DNA of 64,000 nucleotides from assembly GCF_041381155.1 (NCBI RefSeq), contig NC_091134.1:13766008-13830007 (forward strand). The letters are read 5' to 3'. Below, piece after piece: positions 11,869 to 23,900 of this stretch. Below the pieces are notes generated by a model. That model did no database searches and was not told where the DNA came from. It saw only the letters and a program-made list of their open reading frames with translations. Position 1 is the first letter of the stretch. Each line of letters begins with the position of its first letter. Made by a program: the position numbers and the translations under genes. The DNA is from Argopecten irradians. Lineage: Eukaryota > Mollusca > Bivalvia > Pectinida > Pectinidae.

Positions 11869-12540
11869 ATCTTCTGTATACTATTTTTCCTCAATAAGTA
11901 CCCGATGATTTAGTTATGACCTACCTATGTTTGTAGTCAAGGTACTGTTTCTTACATTTATTTGTAAACCACGCTTTAGCATCACACGTTTTAGCTCTAA
12001 TTGGCTCATAATTGTTACTTTTCGAATACACTTTACGAATTTCACAATAAGTTAAAACACAAGCGTCAATAACTTCAATAACAATCATCAATTACGCCAG
12101 TGACATTTTCTTGGGATCCAACAATTCTCTTACTTATATGCATCACATTATTTGAATTATCGTTTCAGATTATTTCGAATGATTTTCCTTTTTTTCTATT
12201 TATAACCGACTCACTCAGCTGTTTCTTTAATACATTGTAGTTCCTGCCTTTGTAGACAAAGCTTCATACTTATATTTTAAATCGTATTTTGAAAGTGATA
12301 GGTGCATAATCAGCGAGAGATCGTTAGGCTTAAACAAGCTGCTATCATAAAATATCAATAAATAATTAAAAGCGCTGTCTCTAGTTTTACTATAAATAGT
12401 AAAACTTCCATTTCTGTCATTTACGTCCGCTCTGTCCGTCCGTGGAGATAAAAGGGAGTGTTCTCAAACTGTTGAATTAATCATACTCTGGGTTCATTAA
12501 CGTGGCATATTATTATCATAACGCAGTAAATAAAGGGGAA
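11869..12540. other. Intergenic, nothing recognised
   Basis: No open reading frame of interest; may hold further unrecognisable LINE remnants upstream of the RT fragment. Confidence 0.35.
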
Positions 12541-12542
12541 TC

Positions 12543-12577
<35 letters not shown>

Positions 12578-12640
12578 ATGTAAATAAAAATTCATTCAAT
12601 TATTCATTCATTCGGTTCATTCATTCTTTCATTCCCACCA
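12541..12640. repeat. AAAT and ATTC microsatellites
   Basis: About nine AAAT units at 12544-12580, followed by imperfect ATTC repeats to about 12635. Confidence 0.9.
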
Positions 12641-13917
12641 ATCAACGACCATTTCCATCCGATATTCGTAGAACAGAAACTGTCTCGTGACTTATAGATA
12701 CATGTCCTATTTTCGTTGAGATTGGACGTGCACATTTCAAATAATAGATATATTTTAAAAATATCAAACAATTCATTTTGTCTTTTACGTTCTCCTCGAT
12801 GTGTACTTTGTGAAGTCAAAACATCTTGACATTGTTAATGTCAGCAAATCGATACCTCGATACCTAGATGAATATATAATGTTTAGTTTGACCCTTTTTA
12901 CATTAGCCTCGGTCATTTGATGTGAGGCAGTTGCCAAGTACTGGCTGCTGATCGGTGATTTTTCTACGGGTATTCCAGCTTTTCTCCTCCCTTTAGACCT
13001 TGCTCGTCCTTAAATGACTCTGGTTGTTTCTAAGACGGACAAGTTCAACAAGTGTACTTTCCTCCTGTTCTGTGTTCCTGAAAACGTTCCAGGACCATTA
13101 GTGATTTGCTTTTGCTAGAGATGTGTATGACATAAACTTTTTGAAATAAGACAATGGACCAAACTTGAAAACTCTGGCGAACGGTACTTGCCAATTTGTA
13201 TCAATGTCAACATTATCGTCTTTAGAAAACAATTGTTTCTGCCGTCTGTATATAGTTTCTCGTTGTTACAAAAAAAATACCTTGGTCTAATACACGGTTT
13301 GTCGACATACGGTAACCCTCTTCAACAAAAATGGAATAAGGTCTAGCAACAGGTCGGGAATTAAGGAAGCTATATATATATATATTTTTGATACAATGAA
13401 ATAAAATTTGTTTTGACAAAATGAATAAAAAAAAGACGATTTAAACAGTCCAATGCCAGGAATATTTAATATTTTACTGATTATTTATAACCATGAACAA
13501 CAAACATATTTAGGTAAATATAGTGTGTGTCTAAGGTACAGGTGACACCAAATTTGAAAAAAAGTGATTAAAATTGATGTGAAAAGTAAACAGATTTCAA
13601 AATTAATTTCTAATGACATCAGTAAATTAAAAACCATCTAAAGCATACTAACTTCGACATTATTCCTTCACTATTATTGGGCAGAATTGTATCCTCAACC
13701 CCAAATGGCAAAAAAAAAGTCATTCAAATGTTCAACAATGTACATCTCATACAAAGATTTCTGTAGGGTCTATTTCCAATCTTTTTTTTAATAATTCTTT
13801 TATTTTTAAATCATTTTGGTATTACAATTGATCATCTTTATTATTATTTAACATAATATAATTCAACATGTTTTTATGCGTTCACCTTTTCACACATATA
13901 TCTACGCATACACGATC
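12641..13917. other. Intergenic, nothing recognised
   Basis: Short minus frames (12604-12819, 13222-13419) lack domain features. A short TA run occurs at about 13370-13385. Confidence 0.4.
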
Positions 13918-14318
13918 ATACATACATGCATACATACATACATACATACATACACACACTGACACACATACATACATACATACATACATACATACATACA
14001 TACATACATACATACATACATACATACATACATACACACACACACTACACACATACATACACATACATACACACACACACTGACATACATACATACATAC
14101 ATACATACATACATACATACATACATACATACATACATACATACATACATACATACATACATACATACATACATACATACATACATACATACATACATAC
14201 ATACATACATACATACATACATACATACATACGCACCTACATACATACATACATACATACATACATACATACATACATACATACATACTTACATACATAC
14301 ATACATACATGTTTACAT
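13918..14318. repeat. CATA tetranucleotide microsatellite, ~400 bp
   Basis: Nearly uninterrupted CATA/TATG repeats with islands of CACACA near 14034-14075. All long frames here (HTYI and MYVC repeats) are translations of the microsatellite and not genes. Confidence 0.98.
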
Positions 14319-15985
14319 ACATACATAAATAAACACACTATCAATCACATCCTTACATACATTATATATACCCATACATACATGTACAAGATAAATATAT
14401 AATTTACATTATAATACACAGTTTTACATAGTATAATTGTAGCATTACTGTACCCTGGTATATATGTATGTAGATAAGGATATAATAGGCACCACTTCAT
14501 AGGCAAACACACAAAAAGCACCCTCACACGCTCGCCCTCATCTATCTGAATATCGTGTATGCATACATTTTTGCACAACCTTTGTCACATTATCGCCCTC
14601 AAACACACCGTCATACATAGAACTTTTAAAGCAAATACTTGTGATTCCTTAAAACATACTCTTACACACAGCTATGCACACTCACAGGTAATAATTCTCT
14701 AGAAAAAAAACAATGAAAATAATTTTTTTAATTCAAGAAGAATTTAGAGGAGAAGAAAAAAAAGAAAGAATGTAAAAGGAAGAGGAAAATGTGAATTCGA
14801 GAAAATAGAGGAAAATTGAAGAGGAAAGTGGTTAAAAACGTATTTGATAGATATGTGGCTAGTAAGATCACATTTGTTTCGGATATTAAGAACTGCACCT
14901 TATATACTTAATAGACCATTTGCCGGTTTCCAATAAGTTAGCGATTAGAGTGATCTCCCTTGAAACACAAAAGAGTTCCACCGGACAAAAAGTTGGTTTT
15001 TACTCATACTCAAATAAGAAAGTGGGCTCAGTTGAAATGCTGTGTTCGCTAAAACTAAATTGTTTGTGCTTGTATTTGGTTGTTGAGTGCATTATATCAA
15101 GCTGAGAGATATGTGTGAAGGCTGTCAAAATATTCATTTAGCGATAAATTCGAATTTATTGTGCGCACATGCAGCCTGTGCCGGGCATAGCGAAACGTTT
15201 TATTTATCGGATTCAGCTTATCTTTACAGTACTTGATATATTTTTTCATCTGTATTTTTACCAGATTTTATGTCTCCGTTTATAAGCCTATTGTATAAGA
15301 AGTCGCGTACTTTGATTTGTTTGATAACGTATGCGGACAGCGGCGATACAACGGAAGTAAGCGCTCTTTTAAAGTACATGTACATCTGACGTATATATAT
15401 ATATATATATATTACGCTTACCTAGCATGGATACATTTTTGTATATCCGGCCTTCGGCTGCCACTTGCCGAAGGGTAAATTGCGCTCCATTGTGCTATAT
15501 AGTTTAATATTTGTTTGCTTTGTCCCGCATTACTGTTCGTATCCTATTATGTAATCGTGTTCGTTTTGTATGTTTTGATAAAGGGGCAGATCGCCTCGAA
15601 AGTTTGATAATTTTGATTTGTCCACACGGTTGGAATTACTTCCTTGCCCCATATTACGCGTACTTATAAACATTACTGTACAATTACTGTACTGTTACTT
15701 TATTTTATTTGTGTGGTAATCAAAATAATTCAAGCTCTCAAATAAATGCATAAATGCATTATTAGGCTTTTTTAATTCTTTTGCCTAATATTAGCCCGAG
15801 ATACAGGCCCTGACACCGCTAAACCTGCCTATATTATAAGGCTTTTTATTATTATTATTATTTTTTTTTTTTGCCTATTATATAGTATGTAATTAGACTA
15901 TATATTAGGCTAGCCCGAGATACTCTGGCCCTGACATCAGACTTAGACATTATGACAGATAGATGTCTGGTTTAGGGCCAGAGCG
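14319..15985. other. Intergenic with small simple repeats and hairpins
   Basis: Contains a TA run at 15393-15411, a perfect 8-bp-stem hairpin CCTTCGGC...GCCGAAGG at about 15452-15475, and two copies of a segment containing GCCCGAGATAC...GGCCCTGACA (about 15795 and 15912). The stretch 15160-15680 reads like the tail of a decayed transposable element, but I cannot assign it. Confidence 0.5.
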
Positions 15986-16404
15986 CAGTCCTATATCAAA
16001 ACGTGGAATAAGCCGACACCGTTTGGTATCGCACCAGGTCATCTCCGGTTTAGACTACTTACAAAATATCACCACCCAGAAACGCCACTTACCTTCGTCT
16101 TTTCAACAAATGAATAATTTACCTACTCATTGTCATCCATTTCATCACGCATGCACGTTCTATTGTGTCAACACAGTAGTTTCTTTTCCGCAACTTTAAA
16201 TTTCCCCCGTCGTCGTCGTCGCCATTTCCTCGTAGTATGCAAATCACCTTTAATCTCGACGGATTGCTATATTTGGGTAGATATAATATTCATTTGTTGA
16301 ATAGAAAAAGGTAAGTGGTGCTTCTCGGTGGTCAGTCTGAATCGGAGATGACCTGGCCCGATACCAAACGGTGTCGGCTTATTCCACGTTTTGATATAGG
16401 ACTG
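15986..16404. mobile_element. MITE with ~110-bp terminal inverted repeats
   Basis: Left end CAGTCCTATATCAAAACGTG and right end the inverse (CACGTTTTGATATAGGACTG). The arms continue in match through GCCGACACCGTTTGGTATCG and CAGGTCATCTCCG to GGTGGTG/AAGTGGC regions, leaving about 190 bp between. The + frame at 15963-16199 is an accident of the arm. Confidence 0.88.
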
Positions 16405-17873
16405 GATTGATAATAAAAGTTTAACTTTAAGTATTTAACGATGTAGATTCAGGCGCGTATAAAAAATGACCACTGAATTTTCATGTTCATTTTAGAATTA
16501 ATAGAACGTCTACTGATTACGTTCTCACATAGAATCCATAAGTTCTTATTGCTTTACCTGAATCACAAATAGTGCCAATGAGAATTAATTTATACATACG
16601 CTAAAAGTTGTTATTTGTAATCTTTATCAGTTGTGCATTCTTCCGTTGTTCCAATAGTAATTACATTTAAAATATATATATTATTGTACATAAAGTTGCA
16701 TTACTTTATACATACATGTACAGTGATCAATCTGCAATAGGATAAACAAGGTGTAATTTATTTCATTGAAAAATATGTTCCACGGTAGAAGTTGGTCCTC
16801 CGATATGCGCTCTTTAAAAATCAGGAAAATCCCTACTAAAATTCGCAAATCGCACGACTACGCAACTTTGCTGTCGTGTAATAGATTATTAATTGGATTT
16901 TACAAACTGCTTTTTCACAAATACATTGTATATCATTTATATATTAGATGTAAAGTATATAAACATATGTATTTAGAAATCTTATATTTGACATTTATTT
17001 TCAGTCTAACGTTACATTGAAAATGGTCACCTCTAGATCTATACAACTTTAGACGGGCAGATATCACGAGTGGAACCATGCCTCTTTATAATTAATTTTC
17101 TTATCTTTTTTATTTCCTGTATGTAGTTCATGATCATATACACTTTGACTTCCAAATATGCAGATAGGCGCCGTGTTTTTGTCTGCTATTCAATAGTTTT
17201 ATTCGTAGTGCTCATGTACTGAAGACTAACGTTAGCTATGTTTTGCCGCTTTGGTTCATATGTTAGTTTTACATAAATCACCCCATTCCTTTAATTTTTA
17301 AATAATTATTTATTTGTGTTGTATTTGTGACGTTAATTATTCAAGAAATGGAAAGGCATATCTCATTATTACAGTAAAAACGAAACGTAATTCATAGCAG
17401 TAAGTACTTCTTATAGATAGCCGCTTCGGTAACTTGTCCGGTTGTTCCGGTTGCCGCTTAGGTGTTTGCAAAGAAAATCGCTTACGTCATTGAGAACCGG
17501 CAAATCGCCTATTATTGTCTGATCACTTCTGTTATGTCATTGTGGGTGTCTCAAAAATAAATCCCACAAAACAATGCTTTCAGCCATTTATAAATGTGCA
17601 CAGATACGTACGATATATGTATTTCAAGAATCAATTACTCAACTTCATATAAAAAGATTAAGAAAATGAAAAATGATCAAACTTTTTTTATGAAAATGAA
17701 ATTGAAGTGGACAAGCTTCAAAAGATTGTTCTTAATACAACAAAAGATGTTACTCTCAGATGGTTTCATATAATTTTACATAAAATATTGGCAACGAATA
17801 TGTTTAACCGGAATTGATATTTTGAACAGCCGTCTTAGTACATTTTGTAAGCAGAGAGAAGAATATATTCACT
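16405..17873. other. Intergenic, nothing recognised
   Basis: No supported exon or repeat boundary. Confidence 0.4.
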
Positions 17874-18060
17874 TAAGCAATAAACTGTTACCAGATTGGA
17901 CATACAGTTAATATGAAGCCCATCCGGAAGGAAGATAAATAGAATGGCGCCCGTTAGTATATGTATACTGTTAGTTTCAAAAAAATCGTGCCAGGTCCCT
18001 GTGGACGGATGGGCTTCATATCAACTGTATGTCCAATCTGGTAACAGTTTATTACTTATA
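17874..18060. repeat. Inverted repeat, ~55-bp arms
   Basis: Left arm includes AATAAACTGTTACCAGATTG and CATACAGTTAATATGAAGCC; right arm is its near-exact inverse (GGCTTCATATCAACTGTATG ... CAGTTTATTACTT). About 70 bp lie between the arms, including GTGCCAGGTCCCTGTGGAC. Likely a small foldback element. Confidence 0.85.
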
Positions 18061-18260
18061 TTTCCATTACGATCATTTAAATTACAAACTATACACGTAT
18101 ATCCTTTGAATTTCCCGCTTGCGCTAGTGTTGACGTCACCAAGTTCAATAAACGGAACAGCCTTAGTATCAGCTTCTGAATATAGTTCAACACAAAACGG
18201 TTTGAAACAAAGCGAACAAATAAAATTATGCGATGATTTTTTTTCATACACTCTATTCTG
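18021..18260 (-). CDS. Unassigned ORF with paired CxxC motifs
   Basis: A minus frame open from a TGA near 18261 down to a stop at 18021 encodes about 79 residues with no ATG. It contains ICSLCFKPFC and, 37 residues on, YTCIVC, a spacing that could bind one metal ion. A CAG-like acceptor (TTGACAG) sits at its upstream edge, so it could be an exon; its end lies inside the right arm of the inverted repeat. I do not recognise the family. An overlapping + frame (17944-18384) has no features. Confidence 0.25.
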   Translation of the reverse strand, partial: QNRVYEKKSSHNFICSLCFKPFCVELYSEADTKAVPFIELGDVNTSASGKFKGYTCIVCNLNDRNGNISNKLLPDWTYS

Positions 18261-19715
18261 TCAACACGATAATACTATTAGATTTTATAGACCGCACAAC
18301 GTTAAAACCACGTTAAATATTCATACGCTTGACCAGATTGGAGTTCATAGCCTGATATTGCCCATCTGGTTTAACATGGATTAAACGGGAAACTGAAAGT
18401 AGAATGGAAATATATTATTATATTCTGTGAGTATGACCATGTTGAAAGACTGTGTGGAGTGATATTGAAAGTTGGATACTTTTTGTCTGCTTACATTAAT
18501 TTTATTTGGTAAACAATGAAAGAAACATCAAGCACAAAATATTGTTTAACTGATTGCAGAGTACTATATCTACAGACGGTATGTGAAAAGCAACATGTTG
18601 CTTTCAGAAATTGTTAAGAAAGATGAATTATTACAATTCTAAAAAAGCTTTCCTCCATATGTTTAGGTAAGTGTGAATGCCTCATAAGTGGTAATTAATA
18701 CCAAATTTATTTGATGATCAATAAGTAGAAAACAAATACTATACTGGTGTTATTATTATTTTGAACATAATGCCGGATAGTGGTATTGTTAATATGAATA
18801 ATTATATAAATATATCACAAAGAAAGACAGGGCAGAGTGTGATATTGGGATTCAAATCCCTTTGTCTGACCAGAAGACACAGGTACCTCAAGTGAAAGTG
18901 ATTTCTTTTGTATTCTGTCTTTCTTTTATGTGAAAAATGCAAATAAAATTTTGTTTCAAATGCAAAAAAGTTGCAATACTAAAGTATATCAACCTCTGAT
19001 TCACAAATGTGGAATGTTATTAACTACCTTATCTTCAACAAATAAATTCCTTAAAACCTGAGTTGTTAGTATAAGGTATACATGGAAGTAATTAAACGTA
19101 CTAAATGTACGTGTACACATGCAAAATAAATGTTATCAGATCATACACAATTTATCTGATTTGCAATACACATAAACTGTAAACAGTAATATCAATCGCT
19201 ATGAATACATGTATCATGGCACCAATTTAATTCTATTTTGACACATGGGAGCACGTGCGTAGACAAAAAATAGGTCTCGGAGGGCTTTGAAAACTATTAT
19301 TTAATGATTTAAAATGTATACATCACACAAATCTCCAATGAGTAATTATTTTGGTTTTTTTTATGTTTCGTGCATATTTTGTGCGATGTAGTAATAATTT
19401 GTTAATATAATATCACAAATGCTAAAATCAGTCCCTGAAATTTGGGTGAAAACATCACATTCAAGCTATGTTAATATAAAAATGACACATAATTTACATA
19501 TGATTTGTTCATTCCAGTAAAAATTTCTATAAAAGTATTTTTTATTCCTCGTTATATATACACCTTTAAAGTATCATATCAAGTCGAGTTGATAATATGA
19601 TATTCATATTTTTTTCAAATGCTTTCACCTAAAATGACTCACTAAATCGGAAACAATTCATTAAAGCTTAGTCATACAGTGCGTTTCTAGGACTATTGAG
19701 TAATGAAGAGTACTT
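18261..19715. other. Intergenic, nothing firm
   Basis: A small inverted pair AAAGAAAGACAG / CTGTCTTTCTTT brackets about 18816-18930 and encloses GGGATTCAAATCCC, which resembles a tRNA box B; too little to call a SINE. Confidence 0.35.
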
Positions 19716-20266
19716 TAACTGACTAGAAATAAGCACTTAAAGTTATATGTGCCGTAACTGGGCGACAATTTTGACATGCTATTTTTTCATCATTAATTTA
19801 TCAAAAACCATTACGTTTGATGAACAAAGCTGTAAAAATCATTCAAATGGCTTCAGATGACATATAAACGTTAGTAATAACACAGAAATTTTGTACTGTA
19901 AATTTTTGTTTTTATGCCTTTTTTATGTTTATATGAAAACATACCTACAGAAGCCACTTTACAAATACTAAAAACATTGTAAAAATGTGTAATGAAATTG
20001 TAGACCACAATTTGGCTTTATGGTCTCGCCGTATGTACTCATTTCACTTCACTATTGATGTAAATAAATGATTTTTGGCAGTACTGCCAAAAATCATTTT
20101 CAGCTCTTATTTGCACATGTAAAATTAAAACCAATGCATTGAAAGCACTGTAATTTTCAAAACGTTGGTAACTTTTGGTGCTGAATAACATATTAAAAGC
20201 TCATCTTGATTCGTGAGTATGAAAAATACGGCACATATAACTTTAATTGTATCATATAGTCAGTTA
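19716..20266. mobile_element. TIR element with central perfect palindrome
   Basis: Ends match in inverse: TAACTGACTA near 19716-19725 with TAGTCAGTTA at 20257-20266, and the perfect 20-mer TTAAAGTTATATGTGCCGTA at 19737-19756 with its inverse at 20227-20246. Inside, 20066-20099 is a perfect 34-bp palindrome centred on GGCAGTACTGCC. No coding capacity. Confidence 0.75.
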
Positions 20267-20298
20267 TTTTCGCAAAAATTTAAAACCGATAAATTCAT

Positions 20299-20304
20299 TT
20301 TATT
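20299..20304 (-). promoter_or_regulatory. Candidate polyadenylation signal of gene 1
   Basis: TTTATT on the + strand is AATAAA on the minus strand, 231 bases past the gene 1 stop codon. Plausible by position only. Confidence 0.35.
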
Positions 20305-20412
20305 CATTTTTAGTCCAAGTCAAGAATATGCGGAAATTGCTGACAAAATTGCTACCATGGCAAGTGTTATAAACAAAATATCTTTGATTCTTACAAGAGC
20401 AATTACCTATCT

Positions 20413-20550
20413 TTTATGACCTGGTTGAGAAAGGACTATTGCCTCATATATTGTCGAAGGATGGAGAAGTGCTCGAGCCATAGGCGAGGGCACTATCCTA
20501 TCATGAGATAATACTATGCGGCAATAGTACCCTCTCAATCAGACCATGAT
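20413..20550. mobile_element. Small foldback element overlapping the gene 1 stop
   Basis: Left arm ATGACCTGGTTGAGAAAGGA-CTATTGCC is inverse to right arm GGCAATAGTACCCTCTCAAT-CAGACCAT; the centre is a near-palindrome around GTGCTCGAGCC...GGCGAGGGCAC. The right arm contains the stop codon of gene 1. Confidence 0.7.
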
Positions 20551-20905
20551 GGTTTTAGTACATCGCCCTCCCATGTGCATGACCTCTTTACATTTCTCGT
20601 GACAAAAACACTGGTACGGATGATGCCCATTATAATATTTTTTTGGTCAGTTTGTTCGTTAATATCAGGCTGAAAGACGGTAGAACGCCTATGGCCACTA
20701 ATAACGTTTCTATCAATACCATTGCGTGTGGTTGGATTTGCAAGATATTGACGTAACTGTGGTCCGTTTTCAGCTTTGTCTAGAGGAGATTCAGATGAAG
20801 GCGAGGGTCCACAGGCAAGATTTTCATTTCTAGGAGACTCTATAACCCCTTGTCCAAAGCCAACGTGCGTTTTCGATTGTGTTGTGTTACATTGTCCAGT
20901 GTCAA
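20535..20905 (-). CDS. Gene 1 exon 13: terminal cytoplasmic exon and stop
   Basis: 371 bp from a CTGTAG acceptor to TGA at 20537-20535. Starts [19 protein letters not shown] and ends [12 protein letters not shown]. Serine, asparagine and proline rich, matching the position and phase of gene 2's last exon but with little residue identity. The final codons and the stop lie in a foldback element. Confidence 0.75.
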
Positions 20906-23900
20906 CTACAGAATAAAATGGAAAATAAAATTACTATTTTTTTTTATTTTGATATATTGTGTGTTTGGAAAATTGCAATTATATTAATTCATGTAACCGC
21001 TCCCACCAGGTATGGAAGTTTACCATAAGATCCAATGCATATTATCAGTAAGACTCTCAATTGACTGCAGATTTACTGTGGATCTTTCAAAAAAATAATA
21101 ATAAGGTAACATAAAGTATGTACTAGGATCTATATTACCACTCCTATCTCCACCAGTTCTGGATTAGCATTCCGGTCATATTGATTATTGCTACATATGA
21201 CCTTTTATGTCATCGCATAACCAGTTATTTTTGCATTGAGGGGATTTTCGCGATCTTGCAGGACATTGTTATATTCGCCACAATTTAATCCGCAAGATAC
21301 AGTATTGAAAATGGTGGAAAAATATCTAAAATTAAAATCAGATGGCAAAATGTATAACCGCTAAACTTTTGACCAGCGTTGATAAGTTGCTTTACGATGT
21401 TTTTTCTGATATAATATTATTAGATTAGACATCATTAAAAACTTTTTAAATATGTTAAGTTAAAAAAAATATATTATTAGTTAACTACAGGAAAATTGAA
21501 TACTTTTAGATATAATTTGTTGAGTATACTTACAATATAATGCGGGGTGAAAAATGTAAATACAAATTTGAAACAAGAAATTACATTACATAATTCTATA
21601 TTCTTACTGTATGCGAGATGGCAATCGTTCACTTTCTTCAGATTTGTGCAATCCCCTTCATAACCGTAATGATCTGTCATAAATCAAATAAATACTATCA
21701 TAGCTATTTTAGATATTGTCAACGCGACTTAATGTTATCAAATAAAAATATATTGGAAACCAACGGAAATTATCAAAGATGATACGAGGAATGAAATCAA
21801 GCTGACATTATACTTGTGTGGATGTATAGCTTCATAATTACATTATCATAGCAAATCAGCTACTTCCTTAAATCAGAATCGTTGTGTAAAATATAGAATA
21901 GCGAAAGTACTTGCGAACTATTGCTTTTTACATTGATAAATGCTCGACAAAACAACTTAGAGTTATATGTTGTAACTAGCATAACAATTTCGCAAAAGAA
22001 ACGCTAGTTAGCTTTGTATATTTCTTGCTATAATTTCGGTCTCCGATCTCAATGAAAATTGGTCTATACGGATTTAAAGGGATGGCGAACAACATGCAAA
22101 TATTTTCGTAGATTTTGGTATTCCATGATGGCCGCTTGGCCAACTTCCTGGGTTTTTTTTTCGGTCTCTGATTTCAAAGAAAATAAGTATATAGAGGTAT
22201 TAAGGGATGCTGATCAATACCATAAAAAATTGAAACATTGTCGCTGGGCCAATTTCCTGCTTTCAAATTTTCGTATGCAATTCATTAAAAATTGGTAAAT
22301 GGGGGTTTTAACTTTACAATTTACAGGGATGTTGCCATACAGTCATGATCACTGCCAAATCAATTTGATCAATCTGAAAATAGCCTTGTGTTAGTTATGT
22401 ACATTTTAGAAGACCCTGAATTCCAATATAAAAGTACATCAAAATTTTTCCCAAGATGGTCAACACTGTGCAACTGCATTATTGATTTGTTGCAGGTGGG
22501 GATGGGAAGGGGAGGTCGTTTGGGGGACTATGTAATGGTGTCCATTACAATTTGTATTTCTTCATTGTTTGTATTTCTAAATTTTCTACTTTGCAGCATA
22601 CAACTGGAAGATGATATATACCATTTAAGTCTTTGGTGTTACTCCCAGTCTCAGAAACAGTCGTTATTTTATCATCTTCATGTGCAGCCTCATCATTATT
22701 TTCACCCAGCTCTGCATCAGAAGGTTTGTGGTCATCTTAAATTTCAAAAGATATTGGTAGTGACAAACAGTATGTTGTTTTGCGAAATATCGGCAAAACT
22801 ATTTAAATAATATATTATTATCAAAACAGGTTAAAAGTACCTAGACATAACTCTGAAGGAACACTAGATTGAATGTGCAACCATTTGCAATGGGACTAAT
22901 TCACGTACCACGTGATACCGAATAACGTTTGCGTGGAATTTATGTTTCTCTTGGTGATGGAATGACGTTAAAAGATGATATCCCGCTCCACTTGAGATAC
23001 CCACACAAACGTTATCGGGTATCACGTGGTACATGTATTAGTCCCATTGACGTCATATCTTCTCCTGTTATACTTACTATCGGATATCATGGTCTGGTTC
23101 CTCTTATCTATGTGGGTGGATGGCATTTCATCTCTTATCAGTATACGAATATCCTCATTCTTGCCTTGCTCTGTATCAACAGGATTCATCACGTTAAACT
23201 TTAAAGGATATTCTATTGACACATTAACATATATCTGTATTAAACTAATAACAGTATTTACGTGAAAACAAGACTTACGAGGAAACTTCCAAAGGTGATT
23301 CAGTTTAATATTTTTGGCCTTATGAAACGTTACCCTCATATTAACAATCATTGAAAAAATTAACACAAGATATATTGTCACTTGCTTACTGGTAAATTAA
23401 TTCCTTAATGACAATATGAATAAATGACAATTGTAGTAATCAATTTGGCTCTTAAATTCTGCACACGACCTACAATACACATAATACAGGTAGAAACGTG
23501 CGACATTAGTATGGATATTGTAAAACACCGAATAATTCAATAAATGTTGTAAATTCCCGTCTGGTGTCAGTTACATGATGATCATCCAGGTGTTCTGCAA
23601 TGTACAATGTATTTATATGTACATGTATTTCTAAACGTGCATTGTGCGTGGAAAGACGATATATCCATTATTAGTACTGTGTGTGTAATCTTCGGTTATG
23701 ATGTCAAAATATAATGGATCCGCTTTGTGATTCCTATCCTTTTGGACAGACAACATTTCTTAACGATAGTGATATAATAATACTAAATTCAGAAAATAAG
23801 CACACATTTCATAACTGTTGCAAATGAATTCTGCAGTATATACATGTACACATGATACCTTTGCCGTTAGTGCGGGTATCTAAGAGATGGTTGTTTTCAT

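Noticed and set aside
13868-14402. Long frames on both strands of HTYI/MYVC repeats
   Set aside because: They translate a CATA microsatellite and exist in several frames at once.
15577-15605. Second hammerhead-like motif (TTGATAA...GAAAG)
   Set aside because: Two core changes and a non-matching 3' side; too weak to report as a ribozyme.
22929-23381. Overlapping ORFs on both strands
   Set aside because: They run through a MITE with 46-bp inverted repeats and resemble no protein.
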